Shown here: positions 33,318-42,877 of the stretch, piece after piece
Layout of the letters: every line of letters begins with the position of its first letter
How positions within the stretch are numbered: position 1 is the first letter of the stretch
Origin: Bacillus sp. NP157
GTDB lineage: Bacteria; Pseudomonadota; Gammaproteobacteria; Xanthomonadales; Rhodanobacteraceae
Length of the DNA: 64,000 nt
NCBI GenBank assembly: GCA_018889975.1
Contig: CP076546.1
Location: 4,557,001 to 4,621,000 of the forward strand
Direction: 5' to 3'
Notes under the pieces: generated by a model
Told to the model about the DNA's origin: nothing
Database searches by the model: none
What the model saw: the letters and a program-made list of their open reading frames with translations, nothing else
Translations under genes and position numbers: made by a program

Positions 33318-34421
33318 ACCATCCGTCCGATGCGGCCGCTGACGGCCATGTGCCGCCTTACCGGCTTTTGCCTGGCCGTCGCCCTGTGCAGCGCCACCCT
33401 TTCCTTGCCCGCCCACGCCGCCAAGCCTAGCCCCGGCGCCTACACCGGCAAGCTGAAAAACGCCCCCTACCGCATCGACATCCCCGCCAACTGGAATGGC
33501 GACCTCGTCATGCTCATGCATGGCTACCAGCCGGTAGGTGCTCCCGTTACGGATCCGATGACGGCTGCCGATTCGACACCTGTCTTCCTCAACAAAGGCT
33601 TCGCCGTCGCCCAGAGCCAGTTCTCGTCGCAAGGCTGGGCGGTAAGCGACGCCATCGCCGACAACGAAAAGCTCCGCCAGCACTTCACCAAGACCTACGG
33701 CGCGCCGAAGCACACCTACGTCTACGGCTTCTCCCTGGGCGGCCTTGCCGTCGCAGCCACGGTCGAACGCTTTCCGCATGCCTACAGCGGCGCGATGATC
33801 ACCTGCGGCTTGACGGTCTCCAGTCCGGACTTCTTCGACCAGGGCATCGTCACCCCCCTCGTCGCCTTCGATGCGTTGATCCCGGGCGTCATCCCCGACC
33901 TGGCCGCAACCGACTCCCCGCCGGGGATCTCACCCGACGACATCGCCAAGGCCGTGCAAGCGCATCCGAAGGAAGCCGCCGTCCTCGCCAAACGCCTGGA
34001 AGAAAAGCCGGAAACCCTGCCGACGCTGGCGCTGTACTACATGGGCCTGCGCGAGATCGAAAAGCGTGCCGGCGGCATGCCCGTCGACAATCGCAAGGAA
34101 ACCTACGAAGGTTTCGGTGACGACGCCACGCTCAACCGGAAAGCCCATCGCTACACGGCACCGGCCCAAGCGATCGCCTATGCAAAGCAGAACGTCACCC
34201 TGACCGGCCACATCGACGTCCCGGTCGTCATGCAATGGAACACCTTCGACCCGACCATCCCGGCGCGTTTCCACGGCGTATACCCGGCACAGGTAAAAGC
34301 CGCCGGCGCCGGGAAATGGCTGACCGTGCTCGATCCGGTAGGCGAGGGCCACTGCAACTTCACCGACGAGCAGACGGCCACGGCGTTCGATACGCTGGTG
34401 CGCAAGGCCGCGTCCAAATAG
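33285..34421 (+). CDS. Secreted alpha/beta hydrolase
   Basis: A protein of 378 residues. The N-terminus is long and positively charged, then a signal peptide follows (LAVALCSATLSLPAHAA). LVMLMHGYQP gives the oxyanion loop, YVYGFSLGGLAVAA the nucleophile Ser, WNTFDPTIP a candidate acid and PVGEGHCNFTDEQ the catalytic His. The fold is that of a periplasmic esterase/peptidase-like hydrolase; the substrate is unknown. The first eleven codons and promoter are shared with the unrelated gene at 41995. The next gene follows by 29 bp. Confidence 0.82.
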   Translation: MSTPIARTHGRTIRPMRPLTAMCRLTGFCLAVALCSATLSLPAHAAKPSPGAYTGKLKNAPYRIDIPANWNGDLVMLMHGYQPVGAPVTDPMTAADSTPVFLNKGFAVAQSQFSSQGWAVSDAIADNEKLRQHFTKTYGAPKHTYVYGFSLGGLAVAATVERFPHAYSGAMITCGLTVSSPDFFDQGIVTPLVAFDALIPGVIPDLAATDSPPGISPDDIAKAVQAHPKEAAVLAKRLEEKPETLPTLALYYMGLREIEKRAGGMPVDNRKETYEGFGDDATLNRKAHRYTAPAQAIAYAKQNVTLTGHIDVPVVMQWNTFDPTIPARFHGVYPAQVKAAGAGKWLTVLDPVGEGHCNFTDEQTATAFDTLVRKAASK

Positions 34422-34450
34422 ATACCCATCGAAAGCGTAAGGAAGCCAGC

Positions 34451-35131
34451 ATGGGATGGTTCGATAGATTCAGGTCGTCGCAGGGCAAGGCATCGTCAAA
34501 GGCTGCCGAGCGAATGGAAGCACCGCGCACCGTCGACGTCTCGACGATCCGCTATTCCATGCCCACCGTCGCCGCCGATCCGATCACCTTCCTTCCCGTG
34601 CCGGCGGGCACGAAGGGGCCTGGCTTCCATGAAGATCTCTGGTGCCAGACCGAATTCGTCGCCGCCTCCGGCCTCGAGCGCCTGAAGGCCGACCTCGCCG
34701 AGTTCCAGGTGTTCGAGGCAAGGCATCGCGTCGAGCACGGGTGGACCGCGATCTATGCCCGTAGCCGCCCGAGGAGCGTCATCGTTCCCGGTGCCGATGT
34801 GCTGGCGACGATCGAGGGGCTGTTTGGCGTTTCGAGGCTCGCCCCGCCCGTGCTCACGACATCGTCCGCTGTCCTTGGCCAGGTCGAAGGCGGTTTCGCC
34901 CTGATGCCATCGGAAGGCGTGCTACTGCACGGCCTCGTCGACGACAGAGGGATCACCGCACTCGGTGCCATCCTGAACACCGACGACGACATGGCGCTCA
35001 CCCGGGTATTCACCCGCCTCAATGCGAGGTTCGGCCTGGCACTCGTCGACTGGCGCTTGCAGTTCGTCCTGGTCGATGTCGGGGCGGACGGGATGATCGG
35101 CATCTGGCGGCCGCAGGCGAGAACCCCATAA
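34451..35131 (+). CDS. Hypothetical protein of 226 residues
   Basis: The start at 34451 follows AAGGAAG. The N-terminus GWFDRFRSSQGKASSK is charged and non-secretory. No family motif is recognised; the mature part has alternating strands and helices (TIEGLFGVSRLAPPVL, LVDWRLQFVLVDVGADGMIGIWRP). It is predicted cytoplasmic. It may be co-transcribed with the preceding hydrolase, but no functional link can be read from the sequence. Confidence 0.6.
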   Translation: MGWFDRFRSSQGKASSKAAERMEAPRTVDVSTIRYSMPTVAADPITFLPVPAGTKGPGFHEDLWCQTEFVAASGLERLKADLAEFQVFEARHRVEHGWTAIYARSRPRSVIVPGADVLATIEGLFGVSRLAPPVLTTSSAVLGQVEGGFALMPSEGVLLHGLVDDRGITALGAILNTDDDMALTRVFTRLNARFGLALVDWRLQFVLVDVGADGMIGIWRPQARTP

Positions 35132-35284
35132 CTGGTAGGGATGGATTACCCCGCCCGAAGTCCTGCCTGTAGCGCGGGTACATCGATAGATTTTCTATCC
35201 CAGCCCCCAACAAATCCTCGTTTGTCGCGGCCCCATGCCGGTGGAACCATTGCAGTCGTCCTTCACTGCATCGGGTCCACCCAC

Positions 35285-36058
35285 ATGGCACAGCTCTTCC
35301 AGGGCAAGAAACTCCTCGTCGTCGGCGGTACCAGCGGCATGGGGCTTGAAGCCGCACGCATGGCGGTGTCCCAGGGCGCGACGGTGGTCGTCGTCGGTAA
35401 TCGCGCGGACAAAGCCGAGGCGGCGGTGCGCGAACTCGCCGCGCTCGGCCCGGCCACCGCGCTGACGGCCGACCTCGCCAGCGACGAGGGACTAGCCTCC
35501 CTGCTCGCCACCATCGACGCGCAGCACGCCGACATCGACCTCCTCGTCAACGCCGCCGGCGTCTTCGCGCCCAAGCCCTTCCTCGAGCACACGCCGGCCG
35601 ACTACGAGCGCTACATGAAGCTCAACGAAGCCACGTTCTTCATCACGCAGAAGGTCGCCGCCCACCTCGTGGCACGCGGTCGCCCCGGTGCCATCGTCAA
35701 CATCGGTTCGATGTGGGCGAAGCAGGCGATCGCCGCCACGCCATCATCCGCGTACTCGATGGCCAAGGCTGGCCTGCACGCCCTGACCCAGCATGCGGCG
35801 ATGGAACTCGCGCCCAAGGGCATCCGCGTCAACGCCGTCTCGCCCGCCGTGGTGCAGACGCCGATCTACGAAGGTTTCATCCCGAAGGACCAGGTCCACG
35901 ACGCACTGCAAGGCTTCAACGGATTCCATCCGATCGGCCGCGTCGGCACGGTCACGGATGTCGCCAACGTCGTGATGTTCCTGCTATCGGACCGGGCAGG
36001 GTGGGTCACAGGCGCGATCTGGGACGTCGACGGCGGTGTCATGGCCGGCCGCAACTGA
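35285..36058 (+). CDS. Short-chain dehydrogenase/reductase
   Basis: A protein of 257 residues with the start at 35285. The cofactor loop [35 protein letters not shown], the Ser in [17 protein letters not shown] with the catalytic Tyr-x3-Lys, and the C-terminal [15 protein letters not shown] are all standard for classical SDRs. The enzyme should be an NAD(P)(H)-dependent alcohol/ketone oxidoreductase. It is convergent with a LysR gene (15 bp between the ends) rather than divergent, so its regulator is not evident. Confidence 0.88.
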   Translation: MAQLFQGKKLLVVGGTSGMGLEAARMAVSQGATVVVVGNRADKAEAAVRELAALGPATALTADLASDEGLASLLATIDAQHADIDLLVNAAGVFAPKPFLEHTPADYERYMKLNEATFFITQKVAAHLVARGRPGAIVNIGSMWAKQAIAATPSSAYSMAKAGLHALTQHAAMELAPKGIRVNAVSPAVVQTPIYEGFIPKDQVHDALQGFNGFHPIGRVGTVTDVANVVMFLLSDRAGWVTGAIWDVDGGVMAGRN

Positions 36059-36073
36059 CCCGAGGCGTTATGC

Positions 36074-36985
36074 CTAGCGCGTAGCCTCGCGGTGCAGCCA
36101 TGCCCTGAAGGCGACAAGCTTCGGCAACGTGGCGCTCTCGGCGCGGTAGACCACGAAGTAGGCGAGCGGGGAGACGAACTCCACGGACGGGCAGAGCTGC
36201 ACCAGCCTGCCACTCGCCACGTCGTCGCCGGCCATGACGCTACGGGCGAGCGCGATGCCTTGACCGTCGATGACGGCCTGCAGGACGGCGGCGGAATTGT
36301 TGATCTGCAAGCCACGCGTGACGTCGGCGCCTTTCACGCCGGCCTGCTCGAACCATGCGCTCCACGAAGGAAACCCGGCGTGCGTATCCAGGGACAGATC
36401 GTGGATCAGCGTCGCGGCGGCGAGGTCGGCGGGCGTCGTTGCGGCGGGATGCGTTTCCAGCCAGCGTGGCGAGCACACCGGGAAGACCCGCTCATCCATC
36501 AGCTTTTCGGCGACGAGCCCGGGCCAGTTGCCGCGGCCGTAGCGGACGCCGATGTCGATGCCTTGTTCGGCGTAGTCCAACAGGCGCTGGTTGGTATCCA
36601 GCCGAACATCCGTTTCGGTGGATTCATCGCGAAAGCGCTCCAGCCGCGGTATCAGCCACTTGGCCGCGAAGGCCGGACTGACCGCGACCGTAAGCACGCC
36701 GCCGCTCGCCCCTTCGCGCAAACGACTCACCCCGACCGTGAGTCGGTCGAAGCCAGCGCGGATGTCGGGCAGGGCGCGTTCCGCCGCCTCCGTCGGGACG
36801 AGGCGAAGCTTGCCTTTCGAGGTCCGGTGGAACAGCGGAACGCCGAGCCATTCTTCCAGGCCGCGGACAAGCTGTCCGATAGCCGCGGGCGTGACGTTGA
36901 GCTCCGCAGCCGCGGCCGAGAAACTCTGCAATCTTGCCGCCGCTTCGAAGGCGCGCAGGGCGTTGAGGTAGACGGGGGCCTTCAT
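36074..36985 (-). CDS. LysR family regulator, GcvA-like
   Basis: A protein of 303 residues. LNALRAFEAAARLQSFSAAAAELNVTPAAIGQLVRGLEEWLGVPLFHRTSKG is the GcvA-type LysR HTH. The rest is a two-lobed substrate-binding domain (VGVRYGRGNWPGLVAEKLMDERVFPVCSP). Its ATG overlaps the stop of the upstream gene by ATGA, so it is coupled to the 332-residue hypothetical protein, which is unusual for a LysR gene. It is convergent with the SDR gene. Target genes are unknown. Confidence 0.87.
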   Translation of the reverse strand: MKAPVYLNALRAFEAAARLQSFSAAAAELNVTPAAIGQLVRGLEEWLGVPLFHRTSKGKLRLVPTEAAERALPDIRAGFDRLTVGVSRLREGASGGVLTVAVSPAFAAKWLIPRLERFRDESTETDVRLDTNQRLLDYAEQGIDIGVRYGRGNWPGLVAEKLMDERVFPVCSPRWLETHPAATTPADLAAATLIHDLSLDTHAGFPSWSAWFEQAGVKGADVTRGLQINNSAAVLQAVIDGQGIALARSVMAGDDVASGRLVQLCPSVEFVSPLAYFVVYRAESATLPKLVAFRAWLHREATR

Positions 36986-37980
36986 GGCGATGGGTCAGGC
37001 GATGCCTCGGTAGGGATCATCCCGCGCTTCCGGAACGTCGCCAGGTCCTCCGGCAGCACATGCGGCAGGAACGGCGCAGGGTCGAGTCCGTAACGCCTGA
37101 ACAAGCCGATCAGGTCGTACGCCGTCGACGGCGTGACGAACGGTTCGCGCAATGAAACGTGCAACCCGCCGGGCCCGCCCTTGACGCTCAGCACGCCATC
37201 GAGGCTCTCGAGCCAGGTGAAAAAGTGCTTTTCATCCAGGTAGGAGAAGTAAGGTTTCTCCCGGAAGACGAACGAAGCCCTTGCTTCGACGTTCGTTGCC
37301 GGTGGTCGAAACACCTCGGCAACCGTCTCCTCCCAATCGCGGGCAAACGTCGAATCGCCTCGCTCCGGGTCGGTCACCCAGCCATCGATCACGTCGCCAA
37401 TCGATTCATAGCCACGCTGGAACTGCCGACGGAGAAAGCCGTAGACGATCTCGTATGCCGCTTCCGGGCTGAACACCCTTGGCGCGGAGTCCGCCGAGTC
37501 GACCAGCGCCGCATCCACCTCTTCCGCCCAATCGGTCTCCACGCCCGGATCCATGGGACGTCCTTCGATAGGGATCATGCCGCCAAGCAATCCGGGCAGG
37601 CTGGGCCAGCCGTACGCCTTCATCTTCGCCAGGAAGCGATGACCCGCTTCCAGCGCCATGGGTTCGCTCAGCATCCGTTTGCCTTGATCCGTTCGTTCGA
37701 ACGAAACACGCGCCGCAAGGATGTCGATGATGTCACCAGACTGCATCTCGATGAGGAAGCGCGTCGCTTCGCCTTCCTGCACCTGCGTCAGCGAGTTGAT
37801 GGCGGAACTCGGTCCCCAATCGTCAATGCGCGCCAGCGCGATGCTGACGAAGTCATTGAAAACCAGCTCGAATGCCTGCACCGGCCAGTCATCAAAAAGC
37901 CGGATGCGGGCTACTTTTTCGGTCCAGTGGACGATGACCGAGGTGACCCTGGCATCGTGGAGGTTGGGCAGTTCGATCAC
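36982..37980 (-). CDS. Hypothetical protein of 332 residues
   Basis: GTG start. No signal peptide or membrane segment. The N-terminal 90 residues (LHDARVTSVIVHWTEKVARIRLFDDW and FNDFVSIALARIDDWGPSSAIN) look like the small strand-rich domain seen in proteins of the Imm/DUF type that begin LHDA; the remainder is mixed alpha/beta. It is coupled to the downstream LysR gene by an ATGA overlap. No function can be assigned. Confidence 0.65.
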   Translation of the reverse strand: MIELPNLHDARVTSVIVHWTEKVARIRLFDDWPVQAFELVFNDFVSIALARIDDWGPSSAINSLTQVQEGEATRFLIEMQSGDIIDILAARVSFERTDQGKRMLSEPMALEAGHRFLAKMKAYGWPSLPGLLGGMIPIEGRPMDPGVETDWAEEVDAALVDSADSAPRVFSPEAAYEIVYGFLRRQFQRGYESIGDVIDGWVTDPERGDSTFARDWEETVAEVFRPPATNVEARASFVFREKPYFSYLDEKHFFTWLESLDGVLSVKGGPGGLHVSLREPFVTPSTAYDLIGLFRRYGLDPAPFLPHVLPEDLATFRKRGMIPTEASPDPSP

Positions 37981-38077
37981 GCGTGGTGTCCTACGTGGCG
38001 TGCAATGACACCCGCGAGCTTAACCGTGGGTCCGGGCCGGCGCCACGATGCAGCGTGACGCCGCCCCGAAAGGAGGA

Positions 38078-39061
38078 CTATCCGACCACCAAGGTCGTAT
38101 CCGCAATCGTTTCCGCGAAGCCTCCGCCGAAGACATCGACCGGTGTCTGGAAGCCCGGGCGAACCTCCCCGGCCAGCACGCGGCGCCCGGCCTCGGCGGC
38201 GGCCATCGCGGTGAACGTATAACCATTGACGGTATCCAGCCGCGCGACGCGACGCTGGCCATCCGCGTCCACCGCCTCCGCCACGGCCTGATAGCGATGC
38301 GCGAGTCGTTCTTCCCGTGACGGCCCGGGCGGCATCGCGGCGAGGTCACCCGACGGAAAGCCCTGGCCTGTGATGTGGACGAACGTCTCGATGTTCGGCG
38401 TGCCGGTGGCCTGCCACACGGTGAGGAGGTCAGGTAGCGAGACGGGAAAACACGGCACGGGCCCGTCGCCGAAGTCGAGATCGACCAGGTCGGTCGCATC
38501 GCGCTCGACCAGTACCGCGTTCTCGCGCTTCATCGGCGCCTGGCCGATACCCTCCAGGGCGCTGATCGCCGATCCGCGCGACATCGGTCCCGACACGCGC
38601 AGGGCCAGCCGTATCGACTGCGGCGCGACCATGCCCTGCACGGCACGCGCCGCCAGCGAGCCAAGCATCGCCACGCTGCCACCACCGCCAGGCATCAGCA
38701 TCACGCCGGCGGCACACGCACGCTCCGAGAGGTCTGCCGCGTGCGTGTAGCTCACAAGTTCCGCCGACGTGTCGATGTAATGCACGCCATGACGCAAGGC
38801 GGCCTCCATCAGCGGCGACGCGGTCCGGAAGAACGGCCCCGCGCCATTGAGCAGCACCCCCACGTCGGAGAGCGCGTCATCCAGCGCAGCGACGTCGTCC
38901 ACTGCCGCGATGACATGAGGCACACCGAGGGCGCGCGACATCTCTCGAAGCGCCACCGCGTCACGCCCCGCCAGAAGCAGCGGCACACCCAGCGCAAGCG
39001 CATGCTCCGCCACCAGGCGACCGGTGTAGCCGGTCGCACCATAGATCATCAAGGTCTTCAT
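38078..39061 (-). CDS. Saccharopine dehydrogenase-like / trans-acting enoyl reductase family protein
   Basis: A protein of 327 residues; ATG 39061 is taken rather than the TTG one codon earlier. IYGATGYTGRLVAEHAL is a Rossmann motif, followed by LLNGAGPFFRTASPLMEAALRHGVHYIDTSAE, the signature of saccharopine dehydrogenase-like NAD(P)-binding proteins, then a long C-terminal domain without membrane anchor. Enzymes of this family reduce or oxidise diverse substrates. It lies 55 bp after an SDR gene on the same strand and is probably co-transcribed with it. Confidence 0.8.
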   Translation of the reverse strand: MKTLMIYGATGYTGRLVAEHALALGVPLLLAGRDAVALREMSRALGVPHVIAAVDDVAALDDALSDVGVLLNGAGPFFRTASPLMEAALRHGVHYIDTSAELVSYTHAADLSERACAAGVMLMPGGGGSVAMLGSLAARAVQGMVAPQSIRLALRVSGPMSRGSAISALEGIGQAPMKRENAVLVERDATDLVDLDFGDGPVPCFPVSLPDLLTVWQATGTPNIETFVHITGQGFPSGDLAAMPPGPSREERLAHRYQAVAEAVDADGQRRVARLDTVNGYTFTAMAAAEAGRRVLAGEVRPGFQTPVDVFGGGFAETIADTTLVVG

Positions 39062-39116
39062 CAATCGTTACCCACGGAAAGAAATTCATGGTCAAGCATG
39101 TCGATATCCTCGCGTG

Positions 39117-39860
39117 TCAGATGACGTAACCGCCGCTGACGTCGATCGTCTGGGCGTTGACCCACGCCGCATCGTCACCGAGCAGCATGGCGATCACCCG
39201 TGCGGTTTCGTCGGGCTCGCCGACGCGGCCGAGGGCCGTCTGTCCCGCGAGCAGGGTCTCGAAGTCCGGGGTCAGGCCGCCGCCCAGTTCGGTGCGGATC
39301 GGGCCCGGCGACACCGCGTTGGCACGGATGCCACGGGCACCGAATTCCTTCGCCATGTAACGGGTGAGCACATCGAGGCCGCCCTTGAACGAGGCATACG
39401 GCGCAACTCCCACGAAGGCACTGCGCGTGGTGGCGCTGGTCACATTGACGATCGCCGCGCCTTCGCCCATCAGCGGCAGCAGACGCTGGGTCAGGAAGAA
39501 CGGGCCCTTCAGGTGCACGTTGAACAGGCCGTCGAACTCCGCTTCCTCGACATCGCTGATCGGCTTGAACAGGCCGTAGCCCGCGTTGTTCACCAGGCCC
39601 GCCAGATGGCCGCCGTTCCATGTGCTGGCCAGGTGGCCTTCCACGGCCTTGCGGAAGGCATGGAAGCTGCCGACGTTGCCGACATCCAGTGCGAGGGCGA
39701 CGGCGCGGCCGCCTTCCGAAGCAATCTGCTCGACCACGGCAGCGGCGGCCGCCGGGTTGCTGTTGTAGGTGAGGATGACGCCGTAGCCGCGACGGGCGCA
39801 TTCGATGGCGGTGCTGGCGCCGATGCCGCGGCTGCCGCCGGTGATGACGATGACTTTCAT
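39117..39860 (-). CDS. Short-chain dehydrogenase/reductase under a divergent AraC regulator
   Basis: A protein of 247 residues; ATG 39860 gives the standard SDR start KVIVITGGSRGIGASTAIECARRG, and longer frames run into the AraC gene. VNNAGYGLF, VTSATTRSAFVGVAPYASFKGG (Tyr-x3-Lys is YASFK) and NAVSPGPIRTELGGG complete the classical SDR set. It is divergent from the AraC-type gene at 39986, the usual arrangement in which that regulator controls the reductase. The substrate is unknown. Confidence 0.86.
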   Translation of the reverse strand: MKVIVITGGSRGIGASTAIECARRGYGVILTYNSNPAAAAAVVEQIASEGGRAVALALDVGNVGSFHAFRKAVEGHLASTWNGGHLAGLVNNAGYGLFKPISDVEEAEFDGLFNVHLKGPFFLTQRLLPLMGEGAAIVNVTSATTRSAFVGVAPYASFKGGLDVLTRYMAKEFGARGIRANAVSPGPIRTELGGGLTPDFETLLAGQTALGRVGEPDETARVIAMLLGDDAAWVNAQTIDVSGGYVI

Positions 39861-39985
39861 GGGAAACACCTCGGGTTGGGATGACTCCACGTTAGGTGCC
39901 AGGTGCTTCCGAAGCCTGCCTGTTCGCGGCCAAGACCTGCCTGATCCTGCTTTCCGGCTTGCGCCGGCGGGTGGCATGGCGTCTG

Positions 39986-40891
39986 ATGGAAGCCATGAAT
40001 GAGCCCCTGACCGAACTGCGTCGCCTTGCGCGACATGCGGGAAATGCCCGCACGGAGACCGGCATCCCGCGCGTGGCCATGGTCCAGGGCAAGATCCCCG
40101 AGCACGCGCTGGCCGCCGTCTACGATCCGATGATCAACCTGATCCTGCAGGGCGGGAAGACGATGACGGTCGGCGACCGCACGCTGCACTACGACCCCGC
40201 GACCTATTTCGTGATGACGGTGGACCTGCCTGCGGTGGGTGCGGTGCACCCGGCACAGGACGGCAGTCCGTACCTCGCGGTGAGCCTGACCCTGGATGCC
40301 AACATCATCGCGGGCCTGTTGCAGGACCTTGGCCCGTCGATGCCCCCGGCCACCGCATCGGCTGGCATCGCCGCATCGTTCTCGGTCGCGGGCGTGACAC
40401 CTGCGCTGATGGACGCCTGGGTGCGCATGCTCGGCCTGATGGAGCATCCCGGCGACATCGCCGCGCTGGCTCCGGCCTACGAGCGCGAAATCCTCTATCG
40501 CGTGTTGCAGGGTCCGCACGGCAACCTGCTGCGTGACCTGGCGACACCGGATTCGACGCTGGGCAGGCTGCGCACGGCGATCCAATGGATCCGCGAGAAC
40601 TACACCCGGCCGCTACGCATCGCCGCGCTGGCCGAGCGCGTGGCGATGAGCGAGTCCGCGTTCCATCGCCATTTCAAGGCGGCTACCGCGCTCAGCCCGT
40701 TGCAGTACCAGAAGCAACTGCGCCTGATGCAGGCACGCCAGCTGTTGATCGTGCAGCGCATGAGTGTCACCACCGCGGCACTGGATGTCGGCTACGAAAG
40801 CGCGACGCAGTTCAGCCGCGAATACGCGCGTACCTTCGGCATGGCGCCGTCGCAGGACGCGGCTCGGATCATCAAATCCCTGCGGCGCTAG
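39986..40891 (+). CDS. AraC family regulator (AraC_N type)
   Basis: About 301 residues from ATG 39986; ATG 39995 and an upstream GTG at 39896 are alternatives, and I prefer the shorter form because residues before MEAMNEPL do not look conserved. The N-terminal AraC_N domain runs from IPRVAMVQGKIPEHALAAVYDPMINLILQGGKTM to the middle; two HTH motifs lie at the C-terminus (RIAALAERVAMSESAFHRHFKAATALSPLQYQKQLRL and VTTAALDVGYESATQFSREYARTFG). It is divergent from the SDR gene and probably activates it. Confidence 0.87.
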   Translation: MEAMNEPLTELRRLARHAGNARTETGIPRVAMVQGKIPEHALAAVYDPMINLILQGGKTMTVGDRTLHYDPATYFVMTVDLPAVGAVHPAQDGSPYLAVSLTLDANIIAGLLQDLGPSMPPATASAGIAASFSVAGVTPALMDAWVRMLGLMEHPGDIAALAPAYEREILYRVLQGPHGNLLRDLATPDSTLGRLRTAIQWIRENYTRPLRIAALAERVAMSESAFHRHFKAATALSPLQYQKQLRLMQARQLLIVQRMSVTTAALDVGYESATQFSREYARTFGMAPSQDAARIIKSLRR

Positions 40892-41283
40892 GGTGCTGCG
40901 TCGCTGTTGGATTTCGCATCGTAGTCGCTGCGGGCGTGGAAGACATCGTCGGCATGTCGCACGGTCCAGTCGAACAAAACGCGGAAGGGCTCTTCCAGCG
41001 TGCGGCCCAGGGGTGTGACGCTGTACTCCACCGCGACCTGGGAGCTGGGGATGACCGTGCGCGCGAGGATGCCGTTGCGTTCAAGGCGGCGCAACGCCTG
41101 GGTCAGGGTCTTCTGGGTAACTCCGTCGATGCGGCGTTTGATTTCGTTGAAACGCAGTGGCGTAGCGCAAAGCGAGGCAAGGATCAGGATCGACCACTTG
41201 TCGGCGATCTGGTCGAGCAACAGGCGGCTGGGCTCGCTTCCAGGCGTCTCTTCGGAGGTCTCGGCAGGCACGTCGGGTGGCAT
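40888..41283 (-). CDS. HxlR family transcriptional regulator
   Basis: A protein of 131 residues from ATG 41283 with GAGGG upstream. LLDQIADKWSILILASLCATPLRFNEIKRRIDGVTQKTLTQALRRLERNGILAR is the HxlR winged helix; the conserved N-terminal Cys of redox-sensing members is absent, so a ligand rather than thiol oxidation is likely. It is divergent from an NTF2-like gene, with a 99-bp shared region that includes GGTAACCTG and CCAGGTATC half-sites. The stop overlaps the end of the convergent AraC gene by 4 bp. Confidence 0.87.
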   Translation of the reverse strand: MPPDVPAETSEETPGSEPSRLLLDQIADKWSILILASLCATPLRFNEIKRRIDGVTQKTLTQALRRLERNGILARTVIPSSQVAVEYSVTPLGRTLEEPFRVLFDWTVRHADDVFHARSDYDAKSNSDAAP

Positions 41284-41382
41284 GGTGGTTCCCTCAAGGT
41301 AACCTGATGTCATCAAAGTGCGTTATTTACACCAGGTATCGTTTGAATACCATGAAGCATCACTTCCCATGAGCTGCATGCC

Positions 41383-41871
41383 ATGAATCATTCGAATGAC
41401 ACTTTCTTCAATCAGGACGACGCCATCGTCGCCGCCGACAAACTTGCCGCCGTCGATGCGCTGTATCGCTATGCGGCTGGCATCGACCAGCGTGACCCGG
41501 GCCTGATGGCTTCCGCACTGGCTGTCGATGCGGTATCGGATTTCCGTCCGGCCGCGGCGAAGGCGGGCTTCGACTATCCCGTGCTGCAGGGACGCGAGGT
41601 GATCGCCGGTGCACTGGCGACCTCGCTCAGCAGCGTGGATACGACGCACACGGTGAGCAATGCACGCGTCACGATCGACGCAGGCAACGCTCGCATCGAT
41701 GCGCTTGTCGAAGCGCAGCACGTGCCGCGCAGCGATCCGTCGAAGCATTACCTGATGAAGAACCGCTATGACGTTGCGCTGGTTCGCGAGGGGAAAGCCT
41801 GGGTCATCCAGCACGTCGTGGTCGACAACGTGTGGCGTAGCGGCGATCCGGCGGTGCTGGCGGGCATCTGA
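41383..41871 (+). CDS. NTF2-like / SnoaL family protein
   Basis: A protein of 162 residues. VDALYRYAAGIDQRDPGLMASALAVDAVSDF, THTVSNARVTID and KNRYDVALVREGKAWVIQHVVVDNVWRSGD are the cone-shaped NTF2/SnoaL_4 pattern with the small-molecule pocket. Such proteins are isomerases, dehydratases or ligand binders. It is divergent from the HxlR gene and is its likely target. There is no signal peptide. Confidence 0.8.
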   Translation: MNHSNDTFFNQDDAIVAADKLAAVDALYRYAAGIDQRDPGLMASALAVDAVSDFRPAAAKAGFDYPVLQGREVIAGALATSLSSVDTTHTVSNARVTIDAGNARIDALVEAQHVPRSDPSKHYLMKNRYDVALVREGKAWVIQHVVVDNVWRSGDPAVLAGI

Positions 41872-41962
41872 CGCTTCCCTGCCAGGCTTAGGCGGCCTGT
41901 GGCTAACGCGGCCGGTAGGGCCCCTCGACGCCAGCCCCGGCCAACCTTATGCTCGGCGGCAC

Positions 41963-42027
41963 GCCCCCAGGAACGGCGGGCATAGGGGAAGTCCATGAGC
42001 ACACCGATCGCTCGTACCCTCGGCCGG
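41963..42027 (+). repeat. Duplicated leader and first codons, copy 2 (copy 1 at 33253-33317)
   Basis: This copy carries the same ribosome site, ATG and codons for MSTPIART as copy 1, with four base differences over 65 bp. Here the third codon block becomes LGRHARW, after which the two genes diverge completely. The -10-like box TATGCT lies at 41948-41953. Confidence 0.85.
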
Positions 42028-42789
42028 CATGCCCGTTGGCCCGCGCTGGTCCTGGCGGCCTTCATCGCCACGCCAGCCCTCGCCGACGACCCGCCCATCC
42101 TGTCGCAGATGGATGCCATCGACCTCAGCAGCCGCGTCGCCCGCCAGGTTCCCGGTGTCACCGACCTGGTGATCGCGCCGATGCCGTATGAGTCGGGCAA
42201 CCATCGATGGGTGACCCTGTTCAAGCCGAACACGGGCGAAGGCTTCATCGTCACGCTCGACGAGAACACCGGCGATATCTGCGCCCTGTTCGAACACCAT
42301 GACGACTGCGCCGCGAAGGGCAGTGCCAGCGAGGCGATCGCCAAGGTGAAGGCTGACACCGCCGCGCGCGAAGACGCGAAGCTGCATCCGCCACCTGACC
42401 TCGAAGACCTCTGGCTCACTGTCCTGCTCAAGGTCGCACCGAGCACCAAGCCTGCGCCGAACAGTCCGGAAAGTACGTGGTATGTCAGCGTGAGCACCGG
42501 TGGCGACAAGGCGGTCGACCTGCCTGCCTCGGTGATCGCGAAGGCGAAGATCGAAGGGATCAGGATCCTTCCGGCCAGCGCCGCACCGAAGGACACCGTA
42601 GGCAACGGCGGCATGCAGGGCGCGTACCACTACGGCATCGGCGTGCCACTGAAGCGACCGGATGGGAACTACGACGTCACCTACGGCCACTACTGCGGCC
42701 CGATGTGTGCCGGTTCGACCACGCTGGTGATGGAACATGGCACCTACGGCTGGCGCGTCGTGTCGAGCCGGAGTAACTGGGTTTCCTGA
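41995..42789 (+). CDS. Secreted protein of unknown function, paralogue of 11200-11964
   Basis: A protein of 264 residues. The signal peptide is LVLAAFIATPALADD. Blocks shared with the protein at 11200 are TLDENTGDICALFEHHDDC, LEDLWLTVLLK, LPASVIAKAKIEGIRILPASAAP, PLKRPDGNYDVTYG and GWRVVSS. The first codons and promoter come from the same duplication as those of the hydrolase at 33285, whereas the mature protein belongs to the 11200 family. It is periplasmic by prediction, with no known function. Confidence 0.75.
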   Translation: MSTPIARTLGRHARWPALVLAAFIATPALADDPPILSQMDAIDLSSRVARQVPGVTDLVIAPMPYESGNHRWVTLFKPNTGEGFIVTLDENTGDICALFEHHDDCAAKGSASEAIAKVKADTAAREDAKLHPPPDLEDLWLTVLLKVAPSTKPAPNSPESTWYVSVSTGGDKAVDLPASVIAKAKIEGIRILPASAAPKDTVGNGGMQGAYHYGIGVPLKRPDGNYDVTYGHYCGPMCAGSTTLVMEHGTYGWRVVSSRSNWVS

Positions 42790-42877
42790 GGCGGCCCACG
42801 CCCCCGTTGCCGGAAACCCGCACGCCGCAGGCCCAGGCCTGCGGCACACTCGTCAGGTATCTCGTCGGAGTGATGCC